A stretch of 64,000 nucleotides of DNA from contig NZ_CP035807.1 in assembly GCF_008329945.1 (NCBI RefSeq), positions 1,488,001-1,552,000 on the forward strand, given 5' to 3'. The translations under genes were made by a program, and so were the position numbers. The notes beneath the pieces are model-generated. The model did no database searches. It saw nothing but the letters and a program-made list of their open reading frames with translations, and was not told the origin of the DNA. The number at the start of each line of letters is the position of its first letter. Positions within the stretch are counted from its first letter, which is position 1. This document shows positions 1-10,031 of the stretch, one piece after another. This stretch comes from Thiospirochaeta perfilievii (GTDB lineage: Bacteria > Spirochaetota > Spirochaetia > DSM-2461).

Positions 1-477
1 CATAAAAAAATTGCCTTTATAAAGGGTAATATTTTGACTCAAAATGTCACTGAAAGACTTAAGGGGTATAAGGCTGCAATGAGGAAGTTTAACTACCCAA
101 TAAAGGATGAGTGGATATTTGAGGGAGACTATACAATAGCTTCAGGGAGAAGATGTTATAAATATTTGTCTACACTGGAAGATAAACCTACAGCATTAGT
201 TAGCTCTACAGACATAATGGCTTTTGGAGTCTATGAAGAGTTACATGCAACAGGAGAGAGTGTTCCTGATAAGATGTCAATTATTGGTTTCGATGGACAC
301 GAGCTATGTAAATATACAAAACCACCATTAACAACAATTAGACAGCCCCTTGAAGATATGGGGGAAGAGGCTGCTAAAATGCTTATAAACCAAATTGAAG
401 ATAGTAACACAACTAATAAACACCTTATATTCCCAGTTGATTTACAATATGGCGGAAGTGTAAAAAATATTAGTTAA
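1..477 (+). CDS. LacI-family transcriptional regulator, C-terminal part
   Basis: The reading frame is open from base 1, so the N-terminal DNA-binding part lies outside the window. What remains is the periplasmic-binding-protein-like sensor half of a LacI/GalR regulator. Visible landmarks are the ERLKGYKAAM helix, the TALVSSTDIMAFGVYEEL segment, the SIIGFDGHELCKYTKPPLTT segment and the RQPLEDMGEEAAKML helix, which are standard near LacI C-termini. The gene converges on the GH16 gene and overlaps its stop by 8 bp. Being next to the glucan locus, it is a good candidate to recognise the TGTTTRCGYMAACA palindromes found there (inference). Its effector cannot be read from this fragment. Confidence 0.85.
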   Translation, partial: HKKIAFIKGNILTQNVTERLKGYKAAMRKFNYPIKDEWIFEGDYTIASGRRCYKYLSTLEDKPTALVSSTDIMAFGVYEELHATGESVPDKMSIIGFDGHELCKYTKPPLTTIRQPLEDMGEEAAKMLINQIEDSNTTNKHLIFPVDLQYGGSVKNIS

Positions 478-2713
478 CTATTTCTAACTCTATCCAATTA
501 ATATTAATATCTACACCAGAGAGTTTTAAATCAGATATCCCCTTAGGAAGAGTTATCTCTCCCTCTATGGTCTTCCAACTCTGCCAATCCCCTGACCCTT
601 TAAAATCCTGTTTATCAAAACCTAAAACTGTTTCTGCTTTTAAAGGTATATTAGACTTCTCTGAAGCTACTCTATATCTAATTTTATATAGTCCAGCTTT
701 CTCAACATCTAAGCGATATTTTAACCAATCCCCATCTGTCATCCATCCAATATTAAGAGTTCCTTCAGAACAATCTTGGGTTTGAGGGGTATCACTTTTA
801 CTAAAAAAGTCTTCAGCTTCTATTTTACTATATTTAGAAACAACAACTGGTTTTTTAAGTTTAATAAAAGAGACATCATCTAACATAACATTTGCAGATG
901 AATCTCCAAGGGATGGAATAAAGGCGACTCTAACCCTATTATGATCTTCTATTATATTAAACAGTACAGAAAACTCTTTTTTATCCTTTGATAGGTCAAC
1001 AAAATTAGGGCCATAAATTATATCTCCACTATTAGATAGTAGTGCTACAGCTAATTGTCTATTACTTAAACTATAGGATTGGAATTTCATCTCATAGGTC
1101 TCGTTTCCTATAAGGTCTATATTATCTTGATAAAAAATGATTCCATTTGATGTCCCACTAGTGTCAAGAGTTACTATCTTTGCCTCTCTTTGATAAATAT
1201 CAGGGCTTATGTTTATCATAACATCACTACTGCTATCTAGATCTAGCTTCCAGAAAGCCTGCCTGTTATCTCCTCTATCAAAAGTTCCATTATATATTAA
1301 GTTCCCATTAAATAATGGTGTTCTTGATGGTTTTTCTCTCTTTGTAGTTGAAGCCAACTCACCACCAATTTGGGTAAGTTTAACATCGTCAATCCATATA
1401 TCAATATCACTTAACCCCATATTAAACTCATATCTAGCCTTAGGGTCGCTCTTCTCCTTCATTATAAAGTTATAATTGTACTCTCTCATCTCTTCAAAGA
1501 GATCAACATCTATCTCTTTTGAATAGGCAGCCCAACCTCTAGCTTCTAAACCACCAATTTTTAACATTATTTTTCTGGATTTTGCAGCTCTAGCTTTAAA
1601 TGAGATGTTATACTCAATACCCTGTTTTAAATTCATTCCACCCTGGGTTAACTGATTTGCCCATTTCTGCCCACCAGCTGATTTAATCTTTACATGGACT
1701 TCACCATTTTCTACTGCTACAGAGCCAGAACCACTCTCAAAATTACCAAATTCCCAATGATCTAAACCATCATCAAAACCACTATTTAATGTAAAATTTC
1801 CCTCTTTATCAGGGTCTCTTCCTGGTACTTCAGCTTGGGTAGGTCTATCCTTTTTAGGTTTCATTCTAGGGTAAGGTTTAGAGGGTTGATAGACTCTAAT
1901 CCAATCAATCAGCATTTTTTGTGGAAACTTGGTTGTTTCATCAGGACTTCCAGGCCAGTTACCCCCTACTGCAAGATTTAACTGTAGATAAAAATCCCGA
2001 TCAAAGGGTGCAGGGAATGTTAACTCCCCATTTAAAGAGTCTTGGGTACTATACCAATCATTTTGGACCTGAAATAGCTTACCATCAACGTACCATCTTA
2101 TCTCTCCAGGTAACCACTCTAGAGCAAAAATATGATATGAATCACTAAACGAACCCTTTTCTAATGTATAAGAGTCTCCTGTATATTTGTGGGGATTTCC
2201 ATAATGAAGGGTTCCATGGGTCTTATTTGGCTCATGGCCTAAAACCTCCATAATATCGATCTCTCCACAGGCTGGCCAAGGACCATATATGGAGTAGTCT
2301 GTTGGCATCATCCAAAATGCGGGCCAAATCCCCTGTCCTTCTGGAAGTTTAGCCCTAATCTCATATCGGCCATATGTCCAATCCCCCTTATTTTGAGTTG
2401 TTAATTTAGCCGAAGTATAGCTATTACCTTCATAGTCCTCTTTGTGAGCCTCGATAACTAATTTCCCTTTCTCTATTCGGGCATTATCTTCACTATCAGA
2501 GTAGTATTGCAGCTCATTATTTCCATAACCACCACCACCTAGTATAAAGTTCCATTTTGATCCATCAATTGTTTTAGAATTAAACTCATCACTCCAAACT
2601 AGTTGCCAATCAAACTCTGATCTATCAATAACAACACTTTTACTATCTGAAACACAGCCTAAAAAGAGCCCTGTAACACAGATAAATCCAATAAATAAAC
2701 TATACTTCTTCAT
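470..2713 (-). CDS. GH16 endo-beta-1,3-glucanase (laminarinase-like) lipoprotein with three C-terminal carbohydrate-binding modules
   Basis: This 747-residue protein begins with a lipoprotein signal (lipobox LFLGC, Cys20). A GH16 domain spans about 35-278 and contains the catalytic signature GEIDIMEVLG, with E151, D153 and E156 as nucleophile, helper and acid/base by family knowledge. Two beta-sandwich modules resembling CBM4/9 follow (about 300-455 and 470-620). A CBM6-like module (about 629-747) starts at SKIEAEDF and ends with a NWIELEI strand. The architecture predicts an outer-membrane-anchored enzyme that cuts insoluble or long beta-1,3-glucan. It is the last gene of a minus-strand cluster, 12 bp after the phosphorylase. 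Exact specificity (1,3 versus mixed-linkage) cannot be settled from sequence reading. Confidence 0.93.
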   Translation of the reverse strand: MKKYSLFIGFICVTGLFLGCVSDSKSVVIDRSEFDWQLVWSDEFNSKTIDGSKWNFILGGGGYGNNELQYYSDSEDNARIEKGKLVIEAHKEDYEGNSYTSAKLTTQNKGDWTYGRYEIRAKLPEGQGIWPAFWMMPTDYSIYGPWPACGEIDIMEVLGHEPNKTHGTLHYGNPHKYTGDSYTLEKGSFSDSYHIFALEWLPGEIRWYVDGKLFQVQNDWYSTQDSLNGELTFPAPFDRDFYLQLNLAVGGNWPGSPDETTKFPQKMLIDWIRVYQPSKPYPRMKPKKDRPTQAEVPGRDPDKEGNFTLNSGFDDGLDHWEFGNFESGSGSVAVENGEVHVKIKSAGGQKWANQLTQGGMNLKQGIEYNISFKARAAKSRKIMLKIGGLEARGWAAYSKEIDVDLFEEMREYNYNFIMKEKSDPKARYEFNMGLSDIDIWIDDVKLTQIGGELASTTKREKPSRTPLFNGNLIYNGTFDRGDNRQAFWKLDLDSSSDVMINISPDIYQREAKIVTLDTSGTSNGIIFYQDNIDLIGNETYEMKFQSYSLSNRQLAVALLSNSGDIIYGPNFVDLSKDKKEFSVLFNIIEDHNRVRVAFIPSLGDSSANVMLDDVSFIKLKKPVVVSKYSKIEAEDFFSKSDTPQTQDCSEGTLNIGWMTDGDWLKYRLDVEKAGLYKIRYRVASEKSNIPLKAETVLGFDKQDFKGSGDWQSWKTIEGEITLPKGISDLKLSGVDININWIELEIVN

Positions 2714-2725
2714 TAAAAATCCTTT

Positions 2726-5700
2726 CTATTTTTCTAATTCAACTTCTAAATAACTAATAGCCTTATCCTTATTAAAAATCATTAAACTATACTCTTTAGG
2801 CAGTACATTTCCAGGTATATTTTTAGTAGATCCGTCTTTAAAATTAACTGTTATATTAGAACTACTCCCTTTTTTAATAATGTATGGAGTTTGACAATGG
2901 GTTCCTGCAAATGATTTAGCAGGTAATTCGATTACAACTTCACTTCCCGAATTGTTTAATACAGACCAAGTTGTAGCCTTAGTTAAGAATTCTCTATCAT
3001 CTACTAATAGAGAGTTAAAAACCATTTTTCCAGACTCTATAGTAATTCCCATCTCAGCTAATCTAGTAATAACCTCTTCTTTTACCTGACCGGTCATACC
3101 TGGCTGCTTAGCACCCTTAGCATAGGGAGTATGGGAGTATGGGTCAAATGGAAAAGCCCCATAAACATCAGCTGTTTTATTATACCCTATACCGTTTCTA
3201 ATATCGTAATAGTGCTTCTTTAGTGACTCTATAAGCTCTTTAGAAGCCCCTTTCTCCACAGCTGCAAAAAGATTCTCCTGGGCTGCAAGTAGTAACTTAC
3301 TTACCATATGCCAGTATATTGACCCTAATCCTTCATATGCAAAGAAGGTTCCAGACCTTCCAGTAAAGGATTGGTGATCAAAAACAGTATCAAAAATTGA
3401 AACTATCTCATTTTTATCATCTTTAATATTAAGTCTATCCAAACACTCTTTTACTTGTTTAGAGTTATTAAATGAACCGTTAAAATGGTACTGATTGTAA
3501 ATATCCTTTGTAATTAAATCCTTGTTACCCTTGGCAATTAACTCTTTTAAGATAGTATTACCCTCAACAACACTATTTGGAACAATATTCTTTTCGGTAA
3601 AACCTTTAAGCTCCCTATTTGGGTACAACATATAACTATTTTGATCTTCCCTATACATGGAACTATTTCTAAGTGCTTCAAATGTTTTATCAGCTTCCTG
3701 GGGAGTTAACAGACCAGAAGTTAAAATAGCAACCTGCCCTTCTAACATCTCATATAGGTTGTGAATTATCATCTGTTCATCTTTAATTTCTAGAGTATTA
3801 TAGGAGTGGTAAAGATTGTCTTCCCTTCTGTTTTTATATAATGAGTCATCAACACATTTAATAGCGCTTTTTAGGAATTCTAAAATCCCACCTACAGAGA
3901 TTTCACCCTCTTTTACATTTTCCTGATTGTAATATACGGATCTATACTCTTCTGATGCTTCACCTAGCTCTTTAACAATTTTAAACCTCTCACTATTTAA
4001 TAGACTTTTACCTAAGTTGCCCTCGTAACTTTTAAAGATTGATGATAGAGAGTTTAACCACTTTATTGTATCTTCACCCATTTTTATAGAACTATCCGAT
4101 GAATCACTATATAGATCGATCATAAAAGAGATATATCTTCTAATATAGGCTAGGGTTACAACAGAGATCCCCTTTCCAACTAGTGCATTATTAGCGTCAT
4201 TCCACTCAGGTCTTTGGGTATTCATCCAAATACCACCCTCTGGGATAAAGTTTCCTAACTTGGTTAATAGGTGAATCATAAGTTTTTCTGATAGAGATCC
4301 TAATACTATGTTTCCATTTTTATCATGGAGCATTTTACCTTCAGAACCGATCTCTTTAGCAAACGCTTTTACATTTTTATTCTTCTCTTCATTAAAAATA
4401 ATTGTCTCATAAGGATCATTTAAGATCTCTTTATATGTCCTTATTTGGTATGGTACATTTGCGTATGTATAGTTCTTATTATTTAACTCAACTCGAATAC
4501 TTTCAGGGTTGTGTTGTTTATACATTTCAAGAAGTTTTAGAAGGTAGATAATTTGATGATCACTCCAATATCCAATATTTGCCCATGGATTACCAGGTTC
4601 AGGGCACTCCCAATCGATACCATCTTTAGAAACTCGATATGGGTTGTAACCATCCTTAGTTGATGCGTTTAAAAACTTCCCAATAACATGTTTAATATAT
4701 TGAGGATAAGAGAAACATAGAGCCTCCCAGTTCTGGAATATGTCTCTCCAGTTCCCCTGATAATCTAACTTAGCAGAACCATCAGCTTTAGTTGTCTGAA
4801 TAGAAAATCTATTCCAAGGTCTACTTGGGTCTCCATGTCTTCTACTAAATGTTAGTGGAAGGTACTCATACCATAACCTTTCAAGACCACTATCTTTTTG
4901 ATCTAAAATAAATTTTAAAAGATCATTATAGTTCATTTCAGGTTCTAACTGCTCTAGGACAGATCTGTTTTTATTAAATACATTAATATTTGTTTTCTTA
5001 ATAAAATCTTTTAGGTCTTCTGTTCCTATGATATAAGATTTATAGAAAAACCCTCCCCTCATAATGTTAAAAAGAACATTTGCTTGATGGTGAACACTAT
5101 TCATCTCTACTTCAGTTATCTGAAGTCCATCATTCTGGTTAAGAATCTCTTTAAGCTCATTTGTTCCATTCTTTACATCAGCTAAAACTACTTCTTCTCT
5201 ATTTTTTGTATTTAGTATGAAATGTTTAATCTCATTAACCTCTGTAAGGTCCTTATCTACATCGGCTACAAAAATCCACTCTCTCTCTTTTTTTGATCCT
5301 AAAGAGAACTTAGATTGAACAAAATAACAACCCCTTTCACCCTTCTCATCGGTTTCAGTTTTTATAGATTTTCCATGACAGAATTTATCTAGTTGTTTAA
5401 CATCTAAAAGATAGTTCTCTACATCCAGCCCACTCTGCCAAACTGTATTAGCTCTTAAAGCCTCACTAGGTTCTGCAAGATCTGTTAGGGTAGCACTTAG
5501 GGTTATTAGCCCTAAACCACTTTCATCTAGCTGTGTTCTTTTATACCCATTTAATAGACAGCTAAACTCGCTTTGAACCTTTGTTTCTACACCTGAAGGC
5601 ATTAGGTTTTGAAATCCATCTACAATATTTATATTAACATTATTCTCACTTATATTTTTAATTATTGATCTTCTTACTAAACCGTGTTTTTTACTATTCA

Positions 5701-6154
5701 TCCAGTAGTATGAAAAGCTTAGACCTAATGTATTATTTATCTCCTCAAACTTTAGGATATTTCCCATAACATTTTTAGATAAAACACTTTTAATATCATA
5801 AATATCTATACTCTCATTTGTAAATGGTTTCCATAGAAATGTCTTATCCCCTTTAGTAACAAGGATAATGGTTTTTGGACCTGTATTTACTGAATTCTCA
5901 GTAATCCGGTCATCAGTATAATATGGGAATAATGCAGAATCAGAATCGACTCTACCTGCTGTTAACCCTCCAGTACTGGAGATAAACATCCAATGATTAG
6001 AACTACTTGTTATAGTCATAAAAAAGGGAGGCATCTGTGTATAGTTTTCTATCTGATAAAACTTATCGCCATCCATATCTACAAATTTTTCTTTAACTTC
6101 TCCAGAGTTATCAATTAGATATTGATCCCCTAAATACACGTTGTTATCTCTCAT
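2726..6154 (-). CDS. GH149/GH94-like beta-1,3-glucan phosphorylase
   Basis: A large cytoplasmic enzyme of about 1142 residues with no signal peptide. Its length, the motifs GDPSRPWNRFSI and GNWRDIFQNWEAL, and the segment QRPEWNDANNALVG (catalytic Asp candidate D657 when counted from the upstream ATG at 6166) match the phosphorylase clan around GH94, GH149 and GH161. The length of about 1100 residues fits GH149 best. The expected reaction is reversible phosphorolysis of beta-1,3-gluco-oligosaccharides to glucose-1-phosphate. I chose the ATG at 6154 because GGAG sits 6 bases before it, whereas the ATG at 6166 has no ribosome binding site. It lies between GH16 and GH17 genes, which supports a laminarin-oligosaccharide role. 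The family assignment is from memory of motifs and length, not a search. Confidence 0.8.
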   Translation of the reverse strand: MRDNNVYLGDQYLIDNSGEVKEKFVDMDGDKFYQIENYTQMPPFFMTITSSSNHWMFISSTGGLTAGRVDSDSALFPYYTDDRITENSVNTGPKTIILVTKGDKTFLWKPFTNESIDIYDIKSVLSKNVMGNILKFEEINNTLGLSFSYYWMNSKKHGLVRRSIIKNISENNVNINIVDGFQNLMPSGVETKVQSEFSCLLNGYKRTQLDESGLGLITLSATLTDLAEPSEALRANTVWQSGLDVENYLLDVKQLDKFCHGKSIKTETDEKGERGCYFVQSKFSLGSKKEREWIFVADVDKDLTEVNEIKHFILNTKNREEVVLADVKNGTNELKEILNQNDGLQITEVEMNSVHHQANVLFNIMRGGFFYKSYIIGTEDLKDFIKKTNINVFNKNRSVLEQLEPEMNYNDLLKFILDQKDSGLERLWYEYLPLTFSRRHGDPSRPWNRFSIQTTKADGSAKLDYQGNWRDIFQNWEALCFSYPQYIKHVIGKFLNASTKDGYNPYRVSKDGIDWECPEPGNPWANIGYWSDHQIIYLLKLLEMYKQHNPESIRVELNNKNYTYANVPYQIRTYKEILNDPYETIIFNEEKNKNVKAFAKEIGSEGKMLHDKNGNIVLGSLSEKLMIHLLTKLGNFIPEGGIWMNTQRPEWNDANNALVGKGISVVTLAYIRRYISFMIDLYSDSSDSSIKMGEDTIKWLNSLSSIFKSYEGNLGKSLLNSERFKIVKELGEASEEYRSVYYNQENVKEGEISVGGILEFLKSAIKCVDDSLYKNRREDNLYHSYNTLEIKDEQMIIHNLYEMLEGQVAILTSGLLTPQEADKTFEALRNSSMYREDQNSYMLYPNRELKGFTEKNIVPNSVVEGNTILKELIAKGNKDLITKDIYNQYHFNGSFNNSKQVKECLDRLNIKDDKNEIVSIFDTVFDHQSFTGRSGTFFAYEGLGSIYWHMVSKLLLAAQENLFAAVEKGASKELIESLKKHYYDIRNGIGYNKTADVYGAFPFDPYSHTPYAKGAKQPGMTGQVKEEVITRLAEMGITIESGKMVFNSLLVDDREFLTKATTWSVLNNSGSEVVIELPAKSFAGTHCQTPYIIKKGSSSNITVNFKDGSTKNIPGNVLPKEYSLMIFNKDKAISYLEVELEK

Positions 6155-6182
6155 TACAATCTCCATTTAACTTATTTTATCT

Positions 6183-6200
6183 TATGTTTACGCAAACATA
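6183..6200. promoter_or_regulatory. LacI-type palindromic operator upstream of the phosphorylase
   Basis: TATGTTTACGCAAACATA is an 18-bp near-perfect palindrome with a central CG, the classical shape of LacI/GalR-family operators. It lies 29 bp before the chosen phosphorylase start and after the stop of the GH17 gene. Its 14-bp core TGTTTACGCAAACA recurs with small changes at 15792 and 21604. Confidence 0.6.
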
Positions 6201-6229
6201 TTAACTTACAATTTACAATAACGCAAGTT

Positions 6230-7153
6230 TTAAAACAGCTCATTAATAACTAATTTCGGTTTTCTTTCTATGGAATATAATCCCCAGTGCTTCTCTGGCT
6301 CTAGGGGCTCAGAAGAACCCTTCCACTCTTCATCAAAAGCCTCAAATAAAAAAGTTAAGATTTTATTTTGTTTTGACCATGTAACTAGTTCTCTACAATA
6401 TCTAGCCTGTAACTCTTGATTAACATTTTCAGGTTCAATACCTCGCCCATTTGAGTTAGTGGCCCAACCCGCCTCTGTAATTATTACAGGAGTATCTGGA
6501 TATCTATTTGCAACTCCATAATAGTTCTCCTTTGTATAATCCATCGCTTGGTCTATACTCTTATACTCCCAAACTGGATATGTATGTATAGAGATAAAGT
6601 CTAAAACTCTAACTAATGGTTCTAGTTTATCCATCCATGGAACATAGTTCTCACAAAATGTTACAGGTTGTTTTGTCCCTTTTTTTACCATCTTTGCATA
6701 TTCAATTACACTCTCTACAGGTACTAAATGGTCAGACCAATCAACAGTTGCTTCATTCCCCACAGATATGGAAAAAATTATTTCCGGATAGAGATTCCCA
6801 AGTTCGATAGCCCTCTCGATCTCTTTTCTATTTTTTATTTTATTAGACTCAAGTTTTTCCTTGCTATAAATGGCTCCCCATGGACAGTTTGGATTGCTAA
6901 CTTCAGCTGTAATATATGTCCCAAGCATAACTTTAAAATCAAAGCTCTCTTTCTCGATTACTTCTAATACTGTTGAGGCATGGGGTGTGCAGTCGTAAAG
7001 CCTTAAATAACCCCAATTATCTTTTAAAATGAGTAGATCCTCTTTTATCTCATCATAAGATGGGGATAGAGCTCCAGGAGCTTGCCCTTTTCTATAACCT
7101 GAATAACATATTGAATTTTTATATGCTATATTAAATTTACTCTCTAGTGTCAC
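6230..7153 (-). CDS. GH17 family beta-1,3-glucanase or glucanosyltransferase, cytoplasmic
   Basis: This 307-residue protein is a single (beta/alpha)8 GH17 catalytic domain. The acid/base is expected in SVGNEATVDW (E134) and the nucleophile in VIITEAGWAT (E227). SICYSGYRKGQ near the N-terminus and LFEAFDEEWKG near the C-terminus are also typical. There is no signal peptide, so it should act in the cytoplasm on imported oligosaccharides, either hydrolysing them or transferring glucosyl units. It overlaps the upstream GH17 gene by 17 bp, indicating translational coupling, and precedes the phosphorylase. It resembles the lipoprotein GH17 at 8144-9955 more closely (SGYR.GQ and GNE..VDW blocks) than it does its immediate neighbour. 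Confidence 0.88.
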   Translation of the reverse strand: MTLESKFNIAYKNSICYSGYRKGQAPGALSPSYDEIKEDLLILKDNWGYLRLYDCTPHASTVLEVIEKESFDFKVMLGTYITAEVSNPNCPWGAIYSKEKLESNKIKNRKEIERAIELGNLYPEIIFSISVGNEATVDWSDHLVPVESVIEYAKMVKKGTKQPVTFCENYVPWMDKLEPLVRVLDFISIHTYPVWEYKSIDQAMDYTKENYYGVANRYPDTPVIITEAGWATNSNGRGIEPENVNQELQARYCRELVTWSKQNKILTFLFEAFDEEWKGSSEPLEPEKHWGLYSIERKPKLVINELF

Positions 7154-8066
7154 TATTTACCTCACTTATCATACTTTCTAGGGCATATTTATGATTACCG
7201 TTTTTATCCCACAATCCCCAATATGCTCCTACATCTCCCTCATCTTCTACTTTCCAAGCCTCATCAAATGTAGAGAAATAAAAGATTTCGATATTATCTT
7301 CTTTAGCCCAATTATATGTATTTATAAAGTATTTTACAGCATTTTCTCTAGAAGGTACTGCACCCCAGAACTTTGTTCCAATATTTGGCCAACCAGTTTC
7401 GCTTATTATTACTTTTTTACCATTTGCAGCTTTAGTAGCCCTTCTAAACATATCTTTCATATAGAGCAGAGAGTGTTCCAAGGAACAACCTTCCCAAAAA
7501 GGGTAGCAGTTTGCCAATATAACATCGCAAACTTCAGATATTTTAGGTCTATCTCCAAACTCATAATAGGCATCCACATATCCTACAGGTACTCCAGATA
7601 TTTGGCTTTTAACCATATCTATATAGTTTATTAATAACTCTTCGGAAACATCCTCTCTTAACATAACCTCGTTACCTACTGCAACTATATCTGCATATCC
7701 AGCTTTAGCAATATCTACTACAGATCTAATCTCATCTAAATTTTTATCATGATCCTTACCGATCCAAGCTCCGACCAATGTTTTAAGACCAAAATCATGG
7801 GCTATTTTTGCAATTCTCTCATTCCCATCTGTTGTTGAGAATATTCTTATCCACTTTGTATATGGTTTAATTATCTTAATTTTATCTATAATCTGTTTAT
7901 CTGAAATTTTATCACCAGGTTTTTGATGTTCTAAATATGGACTAAAACACATGCCATGAACACCATCTTTTAATATAGACGTGAATTCATCAGTTATCTG
8001 ATTTTCTGTTTTTTCTCTAAAGTCCCGACCTGCGAGGGACATATATTTGTAACCTTTACTCGACAT
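7137..8066 (-). CDS. GH17 family glycosidase/transglycosidase, second cytoplasmic copy
   Basis: A 309-residue GH17-like TIM barrel without a signal peptide. Catalytic candidates are E133 in VAVGNEVMLR and E223 in IISETGWPN. Sequence around the barrel (HGMCFSPYLEHQKPGD, WIRIFSTTDGNE) differs from the other two GH17 proteins, so it is a separate subfamily and not a recent duplicate. The SETGWP form is shared with eukaryote-like GH17 and bacterial glucanosyltransferases. It may trim or rearrange beta-1,3 or beta-1,6 branches before phosphorolysis (inference). The gene is 77 bp downstream of the start of the lipoprotein GH17 gene and overlaps the next GH17 gene. Confidence 0.85.
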   Translation of the reverse strand: MSSKGYKYMSLAGRDFREKTENQITDEFTSILKDGVHGMCFSPYLEHQKPGDKISDKQIIDKIKIIKPYTKWIRIFSTTDGNERIAKIAHDFGLKTLVGAWIGKDHDKNLDEIRSVVDIAKAGYADIVAVGNEVMLREDVSEELLINYIDMVKSQISGVPVGYVDAYYEFGDRPKISEVCDVILANCYPFWEGCSLEHSLLYMKDMFRRATKAANGKKVIISETGWPNIGTKFWGAVPSRENAVKYFINTYNWAKEDNIEIFYFSTFDEAWKVEDEGDVGAYWGLWDKNGNHKYALESMISEVNSDTRE

Positions 8067-8097
8067 TTTTTACCTCTTTCAAACTTATAAAAAAGTA

Positions 8098-8119
8098 AAG
8101 GGATATTCCATCCCCTTAC
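8098..8119 (-). terminator. Possible weak intercistronic hairpin or terminator
   Basis: On the minus strand the stretch reads AAGGGGATGGAATATCCCTT and is followed by TACTTTTTT. It can form a short imperfect stem followed by a U-rich run between the lipoprotein GH17 gene and the cytoplasmic GH17 gene. It may reduce readthrough to the downstream genes. The stem is imperfect. Confidence 0.35.
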
Positions 8120-8143
8120 CTATTAAAAATATCTATAAAATTA

Positions 8144-9955
8144 CTAGTTCTGTGTCCATCTAATTTTATCTACATTAACGACTGCCGTATCAGGGTTACC
8201 ATCCCTGTCTCCTATAACAAAAGGAATATATACTTTCCCTAAGTTAATTGTTCCGCCAGTATTTCCAAAACTGTGTGAACCAATTGCTACAAGATCAGAT
8301 ATAGGAATTGAGACCTCATGCCATTGCCCATCGTTTAAATAACCATAACTGTTGTTAGTTGGGTCTACTGTTTTTATTAGATCCCAACTATCACCATCAG
8401 CACCATAGCCTGTTTGGCAACCTATCTCTATATTTCCACTATAAGTTGTTTTTATACTAAAAGTTAGATGCCCATTTGAAAATGCTGATAGATCCATACC
8501 CTGCTTTTTCATTAAAGCCATCATACCCCATCCCCATGATTCTGGTGTTGGCTGAATTGGGGCAATAAAGTCATTATCACCCCCGGTTTCCTGGCCATCT
8601 CCTGCTAAATAATCATCAAATCCTGCAGTACTATTGTTCTCCCAGGATTCCCATTGTAGGTTGTTTTCTTCTCCAGCTAGCTGGCCATTGTACCCAACAG
8701 ATAGATCCTCTCCCATTACTATAAAAATAGAGTCTGTAACCGTATATATAGGGTCTAGATCAACAGGAATTACATAAACAGCATCGGAATCTGTATATGA
8801 GTTGGCATCTGTTGTAAACTCTAGTGTTGACCATGTAGCATTACTTGAAACAATGTATTTAGCCTCCCTATTTACATTAAAGAAACCCCAATGGTCATCG
8901 GAGGATTTCCATGGCTCATCAAAGGCTTCAAAGAAGAAACAAGTCACCGGACTATCAATATCTGTTTCTAACCATTGATTCATTTTCTCATAATACATAG
9001 CTTGGTTAACCTGGTGGCCAATATTTTCAGCATCTCCACTATCCTGCCAACCTGATTCCCCAATAACTATTGGTTTATCAAATCCAAGGGAGACAATATT
9101 ATTTTTAACCGCATCATAGTTTTTTTCTGCATAATCAATTGCTGCATTCATCATAGCATCTGCTCTTTCAGCTTCTGGAGTATCTTCTAAAACATGATCC
9201 CATAAGCCGTGTTCAGCATCGAATATTGGATATGTATGTATAGCTAAAAAGTCTACTGCCTTAATTACAAGTTCAACATCGGCATATGGTCCTACAGTAT
9301 TTGATTCATCCTTCATAGACCATGGTTCCCAGTTATCATCTACTGTAATGGGTTGAGTAACCTTACTTCGAATATATGTTGCATAACCTGCTACATGGGC
9401 AGCTGGTACTGCGTGACCAAAAGTATTCCAGTCGACCATACACTCATTTCCTACACTAATAGCTAAAACAGTATCTGAGTATTCCCCATTAGCCAATGTT
9501 ACAGCCTTATCTAAGTTCTCTATATTTATTAAATCTTCGGCTTCAGTTGCTCCTGCAATCCAAACACCAAGCATTACTTTCATATCTAAATTGTTTGTTT
9601 TAATTACTTCAAGAACCCTCTCTGCGTGGGTAGAAGTGTCATATAACCTTATTAAAGTTAACCCCATTGATTCTAACATTTGTAAATCTTCTAAAATCTG
9701 GTCAGTTGTAGGATATATCTTAGTATCAGGGGATTGTCCTTCCCTATAACCAGAATAACTAATTGCTTTTCTAGTTGTAAAATCATCTGGTAGAGCTCTT
9801 AATGTTGTAACTGTTTCACTTGGTAGTGCATCTACTATAGAAGTAGTTGGTATTGTTCCATTACCAGGAACATTTTCTCCTAAAAAATCACACCCAGTAA
9901 ATAATAGTGTAAATAAAAATGTGAAACTAATTATTAGTTTTTTATGTAATTTCAT
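8144..9955 (-). CDS. GH17 beta-1,3-glucanase lipoprotein with C-terminal binding domain
   Basis: This 603-residue lipoprotein has a lipobox FTGC with Cys22. The GH17 barrel covers about 60-380, with acid/base candidate E171 in SVGNECMVDW and nucleophile candidate E300 in VIGESGWQDS. A C-terminal domain of about 200 residues contains WESWENN, SWGWGMM and a final VVNVDKIRW strand. It looks like a CBM11- or CBM4-type beta-sandwich. The protein is expected on the cell surface or periplasmic face, acting on glucan before import. It follows the FIVAR-like lipoprotein gene after a strong hairpin, so its expression may be lower than that of the upstream gene. Confidence 0.88.
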   Translation of the reverse strand: MKLHKKLIISFTFLFTLLFTGCDFLGENVPGNGTIPTTSIVDALPSETVTTLRALPDDFTTRKAISYSGYREGQSPDTKIYPTTDQILEDLQMLESMGLTLIRLYDTSTHAERVLEVIKTNNLDMKVMLGVWIAGATEAEDLINIENLDKAVTLANGEYSDTVLAISVGNECMVDWNTFGHAVPAAHVAGYATYIRSKVTQPITVDDNWEPWSMKDESNTVGPYADVELVIKAVDFLAIHTYPIFDAEHGLWDHVLEDTPEAERADAMMNAAIDYAEKNYDAVKNNIVSLGFDKPIVIGESGWQDSGDAENIGHQVNQAMYYEKMNQWLETDIDSPVTCFFFEAFDEPWKSSDDHWGFFNVNREAKYIVSSNATWSTLEFTTDANSYTDSDAVYVIPVDLDPIYTVTDSIFIVMGEDLSVGYNGQLAGEENNLQWESWENNSTAGFDDYLAGDGQETGGDNDFIAPIQPTPESWGWGMMALMKKQGMDLSAFSNGHLTFSIKTTYSGNIEIGCQTGYGADGDSWDLIKTVDPTNNSYGYLNDGQWHEVSIPISDLVAIGSHSFGNTGGTINLGKVYIPFVIGDRDGNPDTAVVNVDKIRWTQN

Positions 9956-9978
9956 CTATGCCTCCTGCAATAGAAAAA

Positions 9979-9998
9979 TCTGGGTCCGAAGACCCAGA
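9979..9998 (-). terminator. Rho-independent terminator or attenuator with UUCG loop
   Basis: On the minus strand TCTGGGTC-TTCG-GACCCAGA is followed directly by TTTTTCT. This is an 8-bp perfect stem with a stable UUCG tetraloop and a U-tract, placed just after the binding-lipoprotein gene and 24 bp before the GH17 lipoprotein start. It probably makes the upstream lipoprotein more abundant than the downstream enzymes. Confidence 0.85.
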
Positions 9999-10031
9999 AA
10001 GGAAAATAAAATATGCTTTGCTTAAAAAGTT

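Noticed and set aside
7191-7634. Open frame of 147 codons antisense to a GH17 gene
   Set aside because: The opposite strand encodes a GH17 catalytic domain with intact motifs; the antisense protein has no recognisable features.
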